Source: Psychrosphaera sp. F3M07 (GTDB taxonomy: Bacteria > Pseudomonadota > Gammaproteobacteria > Enterobacterales > Alteromonadaceae). From it: a DNA stretch of 64,000 bases. The notes under the pieces are model-generated. The model searched no databases and was not told the origin of the DNA. It was given only the letters and a program-made list of their open reading frames with translations. How positions within the stretch are numbered: the first letter of the stretch is position 1; every line of letters begins with the position of its first letter. Of this stretch, positions 17,756 to 27,299 are shown in pieces. The position numbers and the translations under genes are program-made. The stretch covers positions 112,699-176,698 of the forward strand of contig NZ_JAHKPJ010000002.1 in assembly GCF_018860345.1 (NCBI RefSeq), written 5' to 3'.

Positions 17756-18376
17756 TTATTTATTAGATCTCTGTTTGGTTTTGTTCAATAACAACTTTGA
17801 TTGTTGATGCAATGATGCTCTTACCACCACTTCACGGTCTTCATCTCGGATACGGTGAAACACGACTTTGTAAGTATATGATGTTGCTGGGGGTTCGTTA
17901 TTTACAATATCTTCATCTGGGCTAATCGTTTCAACCTCTACAATTTTCCCTAAACAAAAAACCGCAGCGGCTTCTTCATTAAAAAATAACTTACATTGGA
18001 TCCAGTTATTTAGTGTAAATACTTGTTCCGATTGAAATACAAAACCGCCGCCGCCATATGAGCTCGCTTGAAATTTTAAGTCGTCGTCATCTTGGCCTTG
18101 TAAGATATAACTCATCATTAAATCTATTTTACGGCTTTGAGCTTTTAGGTATTCAGCTAAAGGTTCAATCACGTCACCAAGTTGACGCAGTGGACGTAAC
18201 ATAGTTTGTTCTAAACCTTTCATTTCAGACGCTATTTTATATGGGGTTGGGATCATGGCTTCAAACTGATCCATGGTTGGGATTGAATCCCAATCGCCAC
18301 CATCTTTGATATTGACAGGAATTTGATGCTCTAATTGGAAATACTCTGAAAACAGTTCTAAGTCTTGTTCAGTCAT
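17756..18376 (-). CDS. PilZ-domain protein, degenerate c-di-GMP site
   Basis: 206 aa. Residues 1-95 are a helical N-terminal region with no recognised fold. A C-terminal PilZ barrel is suggested by SSYGGGGFVFQ near residues 106-116 (the position of the NxSxxG motif) and by the closing YKVVFHRIRDEDREVVVRAS followed by HQQSK. The basic RxxxR motif that normally clamps cyclic di-GMP is not evident before the barrel. The protein may not bind the nucleotide or may bind it poorly. Its place between mfd and lolC matches the position of a PilZ gene in Vibrio. Role in motility or surface behaviour is inference. Confidence 0.75.
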   Translation of the reverse strand: MTEQDLELFSEYFQLEHQIPVNIKDGGDWDSIPTMDQFEAMIPTPYKIASEMKGLEQTMLRPLRQLGDVIEPLAEYLKAQSRKIDLMMSYILQGQDDDDLKFQASSYGGGGFVFQSEQVFTLNNWIQCKLFFNEEAAAVFCLGKIVEVETISPDEDIVNNEPPATSYTYKVVFHRIRDEDREVVVRASLHQQSKLLLNKTKQRSNK

Positions 18377-18419
18377 ACTATTACTCTAAGGTTTTACTAA
18401 CCAGTTACGACAACTCGTA

Positions 18420-18482
18420 ATACCAAATCTCATAAGGCGATTGATTTTAGCTGAACGAACAACTCTATATGACCTTTGGTAT
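18420..18482. repeat. 63-bp element with 8-bp terminal inverted repeats
   Basis: ATACCAAA (18420-18427) is repeated in inverse as TTTGGTAT (18475-18482). The element sits alone in the 230-base gap between the divergent PilZ and lolC genes. It resembles a small non-coding dispersed element (MITE-like), but no second copy was identified in the window. Confidence 0.4.
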
Positions 18483-18606
18483 CGCTTGTACTTTAACAAT
18501 GAAAACCATATTATCGAAGCTTATGTTTAATTACATTAAATAATTGATCCGCTTAGGCAATTTCGACTTAACTATATTTAAATGTAACCAACTCAATAGA
18601 ATCTCA

Positions 18607-19899
18607 ATGAACTTTCCAATTAGTTTACAAATCGGTTTACGGTATTCCAAAGCAGCCAAAGACGGAAAATTTATCAGTTTCATCTCTTTTTTCTCTATGG
18701 CGGGCATCGCATTAGGCGTCTTAGCGCTGGTTTTAGTGATGTCAGTGATGGATGGGTTTGAAGGTATTTTAAAACAACGTATTTTAGGTGCGGTGCCGCA
18801 TGTACTAATAAAACCTATCTCGCAACCTAACTCTGCTCCATCAACCACACTTGATGTACAACAATTTAACGACATGATTCAAAACGCTGAGTTTAAACAA
18901 GACATAATCCAAGTGCTGCCTCTGGTGCAATCTGTCGCCATAATGCAATTACCCTCCGATTTAAAAGGCGTGATGGCACAAGGCATCAGTGACGACAAGT
19001 CCATCCCATTAGGAGTTCTAAATAGTTTATCGAAAAGTCAATATTCTACTACGCCAGATGCAAGCAGTGCCGCCAGTTGGTCTCGTTTTATGGATAGTAA
19101 ATATGGCATTGTTGTTGGTCAATATATGGCTATGGAATATGGCTTGGCTGTTGGCGATAAAATTAGGTTAATGATCAGCGGTACAAGCCATTACACGCCG
19201 ATAGGGCGTATGCCGTCACAACGTACTTTTACCATTGTTGATATGTTCCATACTGAAAGCGAGATAGATGAACAGTTAGTCTTTGTTCGCTCACAAGATT
19301 TAAACCGATTAATGAGAAAATCTCCGGCTGACAATGAAGGTATTCGGTTAGTGCTTAATGATGCATTTTTGGCGAATGAGATCGCACAGCAAATAACGGA
19401 ATATTTTCCTAAGTCCGATTACAAAATTGAGAACTGGCATGATACGCACGGTAAGTTATTTGATGCGGTTAAAATGGAAAAAACCATGATGTGGTTCATG
19501 TTAAGTTTAATTATATGTGTTGCCGCGTTTAACATTGTTTCAGCATTAGTCATGATGGTGACCAAAAAACAAAACGAAGTGGCAATACTAAAAACTCTTG
19601 GTATGACGCCAAATACTATTTCTAATATTTTTATTGTGCAAGGTGCCTACAACGGGGTTTTTGGTGCCTTATTAGGTGGAAGTATTGGTGCGATATTAAC
19701 CTTAAACTTAAATGGTTTTATGGCTGCCACAGGATTAAATTTTTTGGGCGTGGCCGGGATTGGATTACCTATAGAATTTAGTTGGTTGAAGTTAACTTAT
19801 ATTGTTAGTTTAGCCATCATAATGGCGCTATTAGCTAGTATTTACCCAGCCAAGAAGGCAGCACAGTTAATGCCTGCCGATGTATTACGTTATGAGTAA
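18607..19899 (+). CDS. lolC: Lipoprotein-releasing ABC transporter permease LolC
   Basis: Inner-membrane half of LolCDE, which extracts outer-membrane lipoproteins and hands them to LolA. 430 aa from this start. The N-terminal LQIGLRYSKAAKDGKFISF segment precedes the first helix, a periplasmic domain follows, and three C-terminal helices carry FNIVSALVMMVTKKQNEVAILKTLG, the family signature. The frame opens at a TTG at 18544, but homologues begin with the short MNFPISLQIGLRY sequence, so ATG 18607 is preferred even though its ribosome site is weak. The stop lies inside the start of lolD. Confidence 0.95.
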   Translation: MNFPISLQIGLRYSKAAKDGKFISFISFFSMAGIALGVLALVLVMSVMDGFEGILKQRILGAVPHVLIKPISQPNSAPSTTLDVQQFNDMIQNAEFKQDIIQVLPLVQSVAIMQLPSDLKGVMAQGISDDKSIPLGVLNSLSKSQYSTTPDASSAASWSRFMDSKYGIVVGQYMAMEYGLAVGDKIRLMISGTSHYTPIGRMPSQRTFTIVDMFHTESEIDEQLVFVRSQDLNRLMRKSPADNEGIRLVLNDAFLANEIAQQITEYFPKSDYKIENWHDTHGKLFDAVKMEKTMMWFMLSLIICVAAFNIVSALVMMVTKKQNEVAILKTLGMTPNTISNIFIVQGAYNGVFGALLGGSIGAILTLNLNGFMAATGLNFLGVAGIGLPIEFSWLKLTYIVSLAIIMALLASIYPAKKAAQLMPADVLRYE

Positions 19900-20617
19900 A
19901 ACAATGAATAATGAAACAACAGATATGAACTTGGTTGAATGCCAAAATGTAATTAAACAATATGCCGATGTGTTAGACGCGAAATCTAAAGATCCGGCAT
20001 TGATGACCCAAGTATTAAAAGGCATCAACTTAGATATTCGCCAAGGTGAGCAAATTGCTATTTTGGGACAATCAGGTTCTGGTAAAAGTACTTTGTTACA
20101 TATTCTGGGGATGTTGGATGAACCGACATCCGGAGTGGTTAAAATTTTAGGTCAAGATATAACTGGCTTAAATGAAATCCAGCGAGCTCAGTTTAGAAAC
20201 GAAAACATGGGGTTTATTTACCAATTTCATCATTTGTTAATGGAGTTCAGTGCATTAGAAAATGTTGCTATGCCTTTATTAATAAAAGGTGTAAGTAACC
20301 AAGAAGCAAATAAAGAGGCCGCTAAATTATTGGAGTTAGTTGGCTTATCACACAGGTTAAATCATAATCCAGCCCAGTTATCAGGTGGTGAACGTCAGCG
20401 TGTTGCGATTGCTAGAGCCTTAGTTAACAAACCTAAGTTGGTATTAGCAGACGAACCAACAGGTAATTTAGATAAAAAAAATGCCGAGCAGATCTTTAAG
20501 TTATTTATGCAGCTTAACCAAGAATTAGGCACCAGTTTGGTGGTAGTAACCCATGATTTGGAGTTAGCGGCACGCTTTAGTCGAGTGATAAAACTCGATG
20601 ACGGGTTAATAAGTTAA
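19892..20617 (+). CDS. lolD: Lipoprotein-releasing ABC transporter ATPase LolD
   Basis: Cytoplasmic ATPase powering lipoprotein release. Walker A is GQSGSGKST, the Q-loop region reads IYQFHHLLMEFSALENVAMPLL as in other LolD proteins, the ABC signature is LSGGERQRVAIARAL, and Walker B is LVLADEPTGNLD. Compared with E. coli LolD there is a somewhat longer N-terminus and about ten extra residues between the first strand and VLKGINL (DAKSKDPALMTQ region). ATG 19892 overlaps the lolC end by eight bases; an earlier in-frame start at 19880 is possible. Translation is probably coupled to lolC. Confidence 0.96.
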   Translation: MSKTMNNETTDMNLVECQNVIKQYADVLDAKSKDPALMTQVLKGINLDIRQGEQIAILGQSGSGKSTLLHILGMLDEPTSGVVKILGQDITGLNEIQRAQFRNENMGFIYQFHHLLMEFSALENVAMPLLIKGVSNQEANKEAAKLLELVGLSHRLNHNPAQLSGGERQRVAIARALVNKPKLVLADEPTGNLDKKNAEQIFKLFMQLNQELGTSLVVVTHDLELAARFSRVIKLDDGLIS

Positions 20618-20622
20618 ATCTA

Positions 20623-21912
20623 ATGATGTCTAAATTTATTTCTTTTTTCAGTCCATCGGTACAGTTATCAGCGACATTTGCTCAACGTTATTACCATGCC
20701 GCTTTTCAAAATAAGTACATTCGTTTTATTAATAGGGCATCCAAGGTTGGCATAAGTGTGGGGGTGGCCGCGTTAATTATTGGGCTGTCAATAATGAACG
20801 GATTTGAACGAGAGTTAAAAAACTCGCTGTTAGCTGTTGTCCCTGATGTAGAATTTGAAGCGGTTAATGGAACGTTACCTAATTGGCACATTACCCAACA
20901 CAGTATTTTACAAAACCCAAATGTATTAGGTGCAGCTCCTTATATAAAAGTGAATGCGATGGTGCAAAAGCAAAATGATTTAGAAGCCATATTGCTGCAT
21001 GGTGTTTCACCAAAATTAGAAACTGAGGTAAATGCCACCTTCAAATATATAAAATCAGGGCGCTGGTTAACGGATAATCAATCAGCCACACAACCGAATA
21101 CAGTAGAAGCGGTTATTGGCCAAGGTTTAGCCGACAAACTCTCGTTGGCAGTTGACGATGATATAGAATTACTTATCCCCAATACCTTAGCATCCGGCAA
21201 ACTTGCCGCGCCTAAATACCTTAAAGCAAAAATTGTTGGTATTTATCAAATTGGTGGCCAAATGGATTATGGCCAGGTTTATGTGTCGTTAGACACAGTG
21301 CAAGAAAAGTTTAATTGGACAGAACAACAAGCTGAAGGTATTAAAGTTGCGTTAACCGACCCTTTTAATGCACAAATTATAGCTCGTCAAATTGGCAGTA
21401 GTTTGCAAGATTATGTGTATGTATTGGACTGGTTTAGAACCAATGGCCATGTGTATAACGATATAGTGATGGTTAAAGACATTATGTATTTAGTCATGGT
21501 ATTAGTGATGTCGGTGGCCTGTTTTAATATCGTGTCGTCATTAACGATGGCGATTCAAGAAAAACACAGCGACATAGGCATATTAAAAACCATGGGATTA
21601 ACGCCGGTGATTGTTAAACGAGTGTTTGTCATGATGGGGATGTTAACTGCGATAAAAGGCATTGGCTGGGGGATGGTTTGGGGAGTAGTGTTAACTCTTT
21701 GCATACCAGAATTGTTTAGTGTGGTTGAGCAATTATTTAATGTTAAAGCACTGGATGGTGAAGTGTATTTTATTGATTATTTACCAACAGAGTTAGACGT
21801 TGTGCAGGTACTTATTGTGTCAGTTACCGCCTTTATTATTGCCTATTTTGCGACGTTATACCCTGCAAGCAGGGCATCTAAATTGTCACCGGTGGAGTTG
21901 ATTTCAGGGTGA
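20623..21912 (+). CDS. lolE: Lipoprotein-releasing ABC transporter permease LolE
   Basis: Second permease of LolCDE, 429 aa. It opens with a variable stretch, then FQNKYIRFINRASKVGISVGVAALIIGLSIMNGFERE as the first helix region. It has a periplasmic domain and then the conserved segment MSVACFNIVSSLTMAIQEKHSDIGILKTMGLTP (start near residue 300), ending with YPASRASKLSPVELISG. It is clearly distinct from LolC upstream, so this organism has the heterodimeric LolC/LolE system rather than a single LolF. It starts five bases after lolD. A convergent gene lies 25 bases beyond. Confidence 0.95.
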   Translation: MMSKFISFFSPSVQLSATFAQRYYHAAFQNKYIRFINRASKVGISVGVAALIIGLSIMNGFERELKNSLLAVVPDVEFEAVNGTLPNWHITQHSILQNPNVLGAAPYIKVNAMVQKQNDLEAILLHGVSPKLETEVNATFKYIKSGRWLTDNQSATQPNTVEAVIGQGLADKLSLAVDDDIELLIPNTLASGKLAAPKYLKAKIVGIYQIGGQMDYGQVYVSLDTVQEKFNWTEQQAEGIKVALTDPFNAQIIARQIGSSLQDYVYVLDWFRTNGHVYNDIVMVKDIMYLVMVLVMSVACFNIVSSLTMAIQEKHSDIGILKTMGLTPVIVKRVFVMMGMLTAIKGIGWGMVWGVVLTLCIPELFSVVEQLFNVKALDGEVYFIDYLPTELDVVQVLIVSVTAFIIAYFATLYPASRASKLSPVELISG

Positions 21913-21936
21913 TAGCTCTATCTTTATGGCTTATCA

Positions 21937-22599
21937 TTAAACATAAAAGTAGATCATAAAGAAATGACAAATCGCGCCGCCTAAAACAAACATATGCCAA
22001 ATAGCGTGGTTAAACGGTATTTTTTTATTCACATAAAAATATACGCCAGAGGCATAACTTAATCCGCCAAACGCTAATAACATAAAACCATTGTGTTCCA
22101 GCGCGTCATACAATCTTGATATAAAAAATAGTGAAATAAAGCCCATTCCTAGGTAGGTGGCCAATGAAATTATTTTATATTGTGAACCAAATTTAATCTT
22201 AAAACCTATGCCTAACAAAGCCAAAAACCAAATAACCGTTAACATAACAAAACCTAACGTACCGCCCAATGTCACTGCCATAAGCGGGGTATAAGTACCG
22301 GCAATTAATAAATAAATGGCACAATGATCAAATAGCTTAAACAGCTTTTTTACTTGAGGTTGGTTAAAGGCATGATACAAAGTCGAGGCTAAAAATAAGC
22401 TAGTTAAACTCAGTCCATATACCAAATAACTAAACAACAAAGTGAGGCTTTCAATCTCGCTAGCAGAAACTAATAATAGGGTTAAACCTGCAACACTTAA
22501 TAAAGCGCCAATGCCATGACTGACAGAGTTGGCTATTTCTTCATTTACGGAATAACTTGCGAGTTTTGTTGTTGGTGTTTTTATATATTTATTATTCAT
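21937..22599 (-). CDS. Hemolysin III / TrhA-type seven-helix membrane protein
   Basis: 220 aa, almost entirely hydrophobic with about seven predicted helices. Family signatures are present: EEIANSVSHGIGALL at the N-terminus, STLYHAF near residue 75, LLIAGTYTPL near residue 98, and NHAIWHMFVLGGAICHFFMI at the C-terminus. The histidines in these motifs form the likely metal site of the PAQR-like fold. The family name comes from a Bacillus protein with haemolytic activity; physiological work ties members (E. coli YqfA/TrhA) to membrane homeostasis. It stands alone between lolE and pyrC. Confidence 0.92.
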   Translation of the reverse strand: MNNKYIKTPTTKLASYSVNEEIANSVSHGIGALLSVAGLTLLLVSASEIESLTLLFSYLVYGLSLTSLFLASTLYHAFNQPQVKKLFKLFDHCAIYLLIAGTYTPLMAVTLGGTLGFVMLTVIWFLALLGIGFKIKFGSQYKIISLATYLGMGFISLFFISRLYDALEHNGFMLLAFGGLSYASGVYFYVNKKIPFNHAIWHMFVLGGAICHFFMIYFYV

Positions 22600-22725
22600 A
22601 ACGGCCTTTCAGCGTACACGTGTTCGCCGAATGATAACAGGTGTTTGTGACATTAGAAAGAATATTACTGCTACAAATTTAATCATATAAAATCTAATGA
22701 AATATTTGCCATTAAACTTAAAGCA

Positions 22726-22756
22726 TAAAAAAACCGAAATGTTTTAACATTCCGGC
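22726..22756 (-). terminator. Rho-independent terminator after pyrC
   Basis: On the minus strand CCGGAATG (22747-22754 region) pairs with CATTTCGG (22734-22741) with one mismatch, followed by a run of seven T. It is placed about 70 bases after the pyrC stop. Confidence 0.75.
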
Positions 22757-22824
22757 TTAATTCATTGTTTATATATTCTGAATTGAATGACTAAGTATTT
22801 TATGAAATTGGTATAAACCAATAT

Positions 22825-23859
22825 TTAACTTTTAATTTTCCAGCTGCAGGTTTGTCCACCAAAAAATGGCACAATAGGGTTACCGTTTGGTAAAGTGATC
22901 TCGGCTGGAATCGTCCAGTCTTCTTTTACCAAGGTTATACTTGTGGTGTTACGCGGTAAGCCATAAAAATCAGCTCCATGATGTGAAGCAAAACCTTCAA
23001 GTTTATCGAGTGCCCCTAACTCATCAAATACATGGGTATATAATTCAATTGCACTCCAAGCGCTGTAACAACCGGCACAACCACATGCATTTTCTTTTTT
23101 GTCTTTTTCATGAGGGGCAGAATCTGTGCCTAAGAAAAACTTTTTATTACCTGTCGCAACAACCGCTCTTAACGCTTGCTGGTGGGTATTACGTTTTAAT
23201 ACTGGCAGGCAATAATTATGCGGACGCACACCACCAACTAATAAGTCGTTACGGTTTAATAATAAATGTTGTGGAGTGATAGTCGCGGCAACGTTGTCAT
23301 TGGCGGCGAGAACAAATTCAACGGCATCTTGAGTTGTGATGTGCTCAAACACCACTTTTAAATCAGGGAATGCACTAACAATACGGATCATGTTTTGATC
23401 AATGAACTCTTTTTCACGATCAAAAATATCTATGTGATGGTCCGTGACTTCGCCATGCACTAACAACAACATACCTTGTTTTTGCATTTCTTCAAAAATA
23501 GGAAATAAACTATCAAGTGCACTAACCGCTGCATCAGAGTTTGTGGTAGCGCCTGCCGGGTATAATTTAGCGGCTAATGTGCCTGCGGCTTTGGCTTCAA
23601 TAATATCTTCGCGACTTGTATCGTTGGTTAAATACAAGGTCATAATAGGCTCAAAAGTACTACCTTGTGGTCGTGCGGCTAATATTCTGTCTTTATAAGC
23701 ACTTACCATTGCTGCGTTGGTAACAGGGGGAACTAAATTAGGCATAACAACAGCACGTTGAAAACAACGAGCGGTTGCAGGTACTGTCTCGTTTAGTATA
23801 TCGCCGTCTCGAAAATGTAAGTGCCAGTCATCTGGTGTTTGAATTGTAATTTGAGTCAT
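22825..23859 (-). CDS. pyrC: Dihydroorotase (class II, PyrC)
   Basis: Third step of pyrimidine synthesis: cyclises carbamoyl-aspartate to dihydroorotate. 344 aa matches the E. coli-type enzyme. Zinc ligands and substrate residues are visible: [11 protein letters not shown] at the N-terminus, the carboxylated lysine in [13 protein letters not shown] (near residue 102), [20 protein letters not shown], and [16 protein letters not shown] with the catalytic aspartate. The ATG has an AGGA site ten bases upstream. It lies 59 bases downstream of the DUF2062 gene in the same direction and ends at a terminator. Confidence 0.97.
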   Translation of the reverse strand: MTQITIQTPDDWHLHFRDGDILNETVPATARCFQRAVVMPNLVPPVTNAAMVSAYKDRILAARPQGSTFEPIMTLYLTNDTSREDIIEAKAAGTLAAKLYPAGATTNSDAAVSALDSLFPIFEEMQKQGMLLLVHGEVTDHHIDIFDREKEFIDQNMIRIVSAFPDLKVVFEHITTQDAVEFVLAANDNVAATITPQHLLLNRNDLLVGGVRPHNYCLPVLKRNTHQQALRAVVATGNKKFFLGTDSAPHEKDKKENACGCAGCYSAWSAIELYTHVFDELGALDKLEGFASHHGADFYGLPRNTTSITLVKEDWTIPAEITLPNGNPIVPFFGGQTCSWKIKS

Positions 23860-23918
23860 TGTTGATCCTGAAATTAGAAGTTATTAAGTGCAAATACACA
23901 GAGATATTTATATTCGTA

Positions 23919-24452
23919 TTAGTTGTCTTTATTTTTATTTAGACGTTTTAATTTTCGGTCTGACCAAGCTCTTGCCACCGAATATCGCCATAAGATATCG
24001 ATACCAAAAAATCCAATAATGGCGCACACACTGGCGACGACAAGACAGCCAAACAAAAAGGTAGGGCCAATAGTTGATAAACTAGCAACTAACCAATCCC
24101 AACTCAATTGGAAGGCAAAGTTATGTCCCGTTGGACCTAAAATCCATTCACCAACTTTATAACAGCCATAAAATAATGGTGGCATCGTTAACGGGTTACT
24201 GATCCATACAAGACCAACTGAAAGCGGTAAGTTTACTTTAAAGATGATCGCAAATAATGCAGATAAATACATCTGGAACGGCACGGGAATAAAGGCGTTA
24301 AATAGGCCTATTGCGAATGCGCCTCGTGCTGACTTACGATTTAAATGCCATAAATTTGCATCGTGCAATAAGGTGCCAAACATATTGATTGCTTTGTTTT
24401 GTTTTATTTTTTGGTGGTCTGGTAAAAACCGTTTAATAAATTTTCTAGGCAT
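23919..24452 (-). CDS. DUF2062 membrane protein
   Basis: 177 aa. The N-terminus is basic (MPRKFIKRFLPDHQKIKQNK). Then RKSARGAFAIGLFNAFIPVPFQMYLSALFAI, with the conserved pattern of small and proline residues, matches the DUF2062 domain. Further hydrophobic segments follow (LVWISNPLTMPPLFYGCYKVG and TFLFGCLVVASVCAIIGFFGI), and the C-terminus is basic. The function of the family is unknown. Members are often encoded near glycosyltransferase or competence genes; here comEC is divergently placed next to it. It may be cotranscribed with pyrC. Confidence 0.88.
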   Translation of the reverse strand: MPRKFIKRFLPDHQKIKQNKAINMFGTLLHDANLWHLNRKSARGAFAIGLFNAFIPVPFQMYLSALFAIIFKVNLPLSVGLVWISNPLTMPPLFYGCYKVGEWILGPTGHNFAFQLSWDWLVASLSTIGPTFLFGCLVVASVCAIIGFFGIDILWRYSVARAWSDRKLKRLNKNKDN

Positions 24453-24653
24453 CTTTTACACTTATTAGGCAGTTAGGAGCTGGCAGGATTTAACGCTTTA
24501 ATCACAGATTAATGCTTAAATTACAACATAAAAAAATTAGGCTAAACTTACCTTAATTTGACCAATTTGTAATTATATTTGTTGTAAAAATGTTTCACTA
24601 AACAACAGTGGCAGTTTACCTTTCATTTTATAACAATAAAATAGGAATTAGCC

Positions 24654-27275
24654 ATGGAATGGTGGATTGTTGCTTTAATACTAGGTCATTTATCGGCTTT
24701 GTTTTCTCCCATTTTATTGCCTACTAACCTCGTTTTAGCTGTTTTATTTATCACTCTCGCGTTAACTCTCACTCTAGTAAGAAATAGAAAAGGTCACTTT
24801 GTCATTAAGACCATCAATGGATTTGTGATGGGGGCCAGTTTTGTGATGTTGACAGCCAATCTACATTACGCCAATTATTTTGTGACTAAAGATAAACAAC
24901 AACTTATGATCAAAGGCAAAGTGAGTTCCGTTGTGGTTAAACAAGATAACCACGCATCGCAAAGCTTTAGTGTAATCATTGACGAAATAGATGGAATGCC
25001 GGTAGAACGAGCTTGGTATCAAGCCAATATTCAAGTTCGTTTAAATTGGTTTAAACCTAAATTACTGTTGCAACAAGGGGACGAGCTGCTTGCTACAATT
25101 AGGGTAAGCAAAGCACATGGTTATCAAAATACATTTGGCTTTGATTATAATCAGTGGTTATTCTCTAAACAGTTTCAGGCAAGTGGCAATATTAAAACAG
25201 TACACTCTTATTTAAGTTATTCTAACGTTCAATCCACAAGCCTTTTTTCTAACACCCAGCAAACCAGCACCAACAAACTAATGTCAGCCACCAATGATTT
25301 AGCCACACAAAGTCTCATTTTGGCAATTGGCTTGGGTAATCGCAGTTTAATAAAAACGCAAGAATTTGAACGGTATAATCATATGGGGATCAGCCATTTA
25401 TTAGCGATTTCGGGGTTACACATTGGCATCATTTTTCTAGTCGTTAAATTGTTAATAAAGGGGTTATTAAAAGCCTTGCGCTTATCTTTACAGTATATGG
25501 TTGTACAAGTGCTCATATTAAGTGTGTTATGGAGTTATATCGCACTTATCAGTTTTCCGATATCAGCCACCAGAGCAGCATTATTAGTCACATTTTGGAT
25601 CTTGCTTAATATCAGTTATACCAATGTAAATAAAATAAAGGCTTTGTTATTCGTAGCTCTATTTAGTTTGTTATTGGATCCCTTCGCCATTTTAACTGCA
25701 GCGTGGTGGTTAACCTTTTCTGCCGTATTGGGGATCGTGTTATTTATTCAAAAATATCCATCAAAAAAAAACTTGAGCTATCAAGAAGCGCTTCGAACCG
25801 ACGGGGCACTCACATCAAAGATACATTTTTTGTTAACGCAGTTGATGAATAAGTTGGTTTACTTAGTTAAATTTCAGGTGTTTATTACGTTGTGGATGGT
25901 GCCTGTTGTGATGTTTTGGTTTGGAGGGGTATCACTGTCTGGTGTTTTAACCAACTTAATCGCGATTCCACTGTTTAGTTTGTTCATTGTGCCAGCTATA
26001 TTTATAGGGACGGTGGTTGTCATGATTGACAATGTTGGTGTTGGTATAGACATATCGTCCTATATATTTTTTGGGGTTGATGCATTACTTAACCAATTAA
26101 TTACAGTATTTAGTCATTATTCTATTTTTCATTATTGGGTAAATATTGCGAACGGTCTGTGGTTTTGGTTTTTGCTGTTAATCGGCCTTTTATTAGTTAG
26201 CCCTGTCTATTTGGTTACGTTTACTCAAAACCTTCGCTCGCTAAAAAGTAAATTTATATTAACGGGATCTATAATACTCCCATGTATATTAGTCCTTGCT
26301 CCAATTGGCTTGAGTTTTCCAACATGGAACAGCAGTCCAAAAGACTCAAGCTGGCTAACGAGGGCGTTGCAACCTAAATTAACTATGTACCTACTCGATG
26401 TAGGGCAAGGTACGTCCGTATTATTCCAGCAAGGGCACTCTGCTTTTATTTACGATTTAGGGCCTATTTACCCATCTGGTTTTAATGCGACACAATCGGT
26501 GGTTCAACCTATGTTAGTTGGGGTAGGGATCACTGATATTCGGCATATAGTAATCTCTCATAATGACAGTGATCACATCGGTGATATTAAGGCTTTGGGT
26601 AAACAAGCGAATATCAAGGACAAAATACTGACTTGTACAGCACAATCGTATAAATGGGGGCGTACTCAAATTGACATCATTTGGCCCAATCATATTGCGT
26701 ATCAAGACATAAACGATCTGTCAAAAAACGACACCAGTTGTGTGATTAAGTTAACCGATGAACTTACCCATTTATCTGTGTTATTAACCGGGGATATCAC
26801 GGCTAAAATTGAACGGAGATTGGTTAAAATGCATAACCAACAGCAGATTAATTTAAAGTCAGATTTACTTATTTCCGCGCATCACGGCAGTAAATATTCT
26901 TCAACTAGCGATTTTATTAACGCGGTGTCAGCCACTAAGGTATTACACAGTGCAGGTGTAAATAATCGGTTTGGATTCCCAACCAAGGAAGTGATCCAAC
27001 GATTTAATGCATCAGGCATGACGGCATCCGAGGTGAATGAAATTAATCAAGTTAACAGCAAACAAACAAAAATAAGTGCCAATAACAAGGTAAATCAATA
27101 TTCAACCAATCAAGTCGGCATGATAAAAGTGGAATTTGATAAACCATGGTTTGAAATTAACCATAGCCAGTACAAAGTCATAGAGACTCAATTGAACGTG
27201 AGTGGTTATTTAAATCATTGGCAGCCATTTTGGAAAAAACAAAATCCTTTTAGTTTTACATCAGAAATACGGTAG
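24654..27275 (+). CDS. comEC: ComEC/Rec2-family DNA internalisation protein
   Basis: Inner-membrane channel for single-stranded DNA uptake in natural transformation. 873 aa, of expected length. The N-terminus has two helices and a soluble domain (DUF4131-like). The Competence membrane domain starts around residue 215 with ILAIGLGNRSLI and HLLAISGLHIGIIF. A C-terminal metallo-beta-lactamase-like domain has LDVGQGTSVLF and SHNDSDHIGD, keeping the HxxxDH metal pattern. The ATG follows AGGA by seven bases. This is the usual place upstream of msbA. Competence itself is not proven: no other uptake genes are in the window. Confidence 0.95.
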   Translation: MEWWIVALILGHLSALFSPILLPTNLVLAVLFITLALTLTLVRNRKGHFVIKTINGFVMGASFVMLTANLHYANYFVTKDKQQLMIKGKVSSVVVKQDNHASQSFSVIIDEIDGMPVERAWYQANIQVRLNWFKPKLLLQQGDELLATIRVSKAHGYQNTFGFDYNQWLFSKQFQASGNIKTVHSYLSYSNVQSTSLFSNTQQTSTNKLMSATNDLATQSLILAIGLGNRSLIKTQEFERYNHMGISHLLAISGLHIGIIFLVVKLLIKGLLKALRLSLQYMVVQVLILSVLWSYIALISFPISATRAALLVTFWILLNISYTNVNKIKALLFVALFSLLLDPFAILTAAWWLTFSAVLGIVLFIQKYPSKKNLSYQEALRTDGALTSKIHFLLTQLMNKLVYLVKFQVFITLWMVPVVMFWFGGVSLSGVLTNLIAIPLFSLFIVPAIFIGTVVVMIDNVGVGIDISSYIFFGVDALLNQLITVFSHYSIFHYWVNIANGLWFWFLLLIGLLLVSPVYLVTFTQNLRSLKSKFILTGSIILPCILVLAPIGLSFPTWNSSPKDSSWLTRALQPKLTMYLLDVGQGTSVLFQQGHSAFIYDLGPIYPSGFNATQSVVQPMLVGVGITDIRHIVISHNDSDHIGDIKALGKQANIKDKILTCTAQSYKWGRTQIDIIWPNHIAYQDINDLSKNDTSCVIKLTDELTHLSVLLTGDITAKIERRLVKMHNQQQINLKSDLLISAHHGSKYSSTSDFINAVSATKVLHSAGVNNRFGFPTKEVIQRFNASGMTASEVNEINQVNSKQTKISANNKVNQYSTNQVGMIKVEFDKPWFEINHSQYKVIETQLNVSGYLNHWQPFWKKQNPFSFTSEIR

Positions 27276-27299
27276 AATGCCAACTCATTTGATCCCTTT

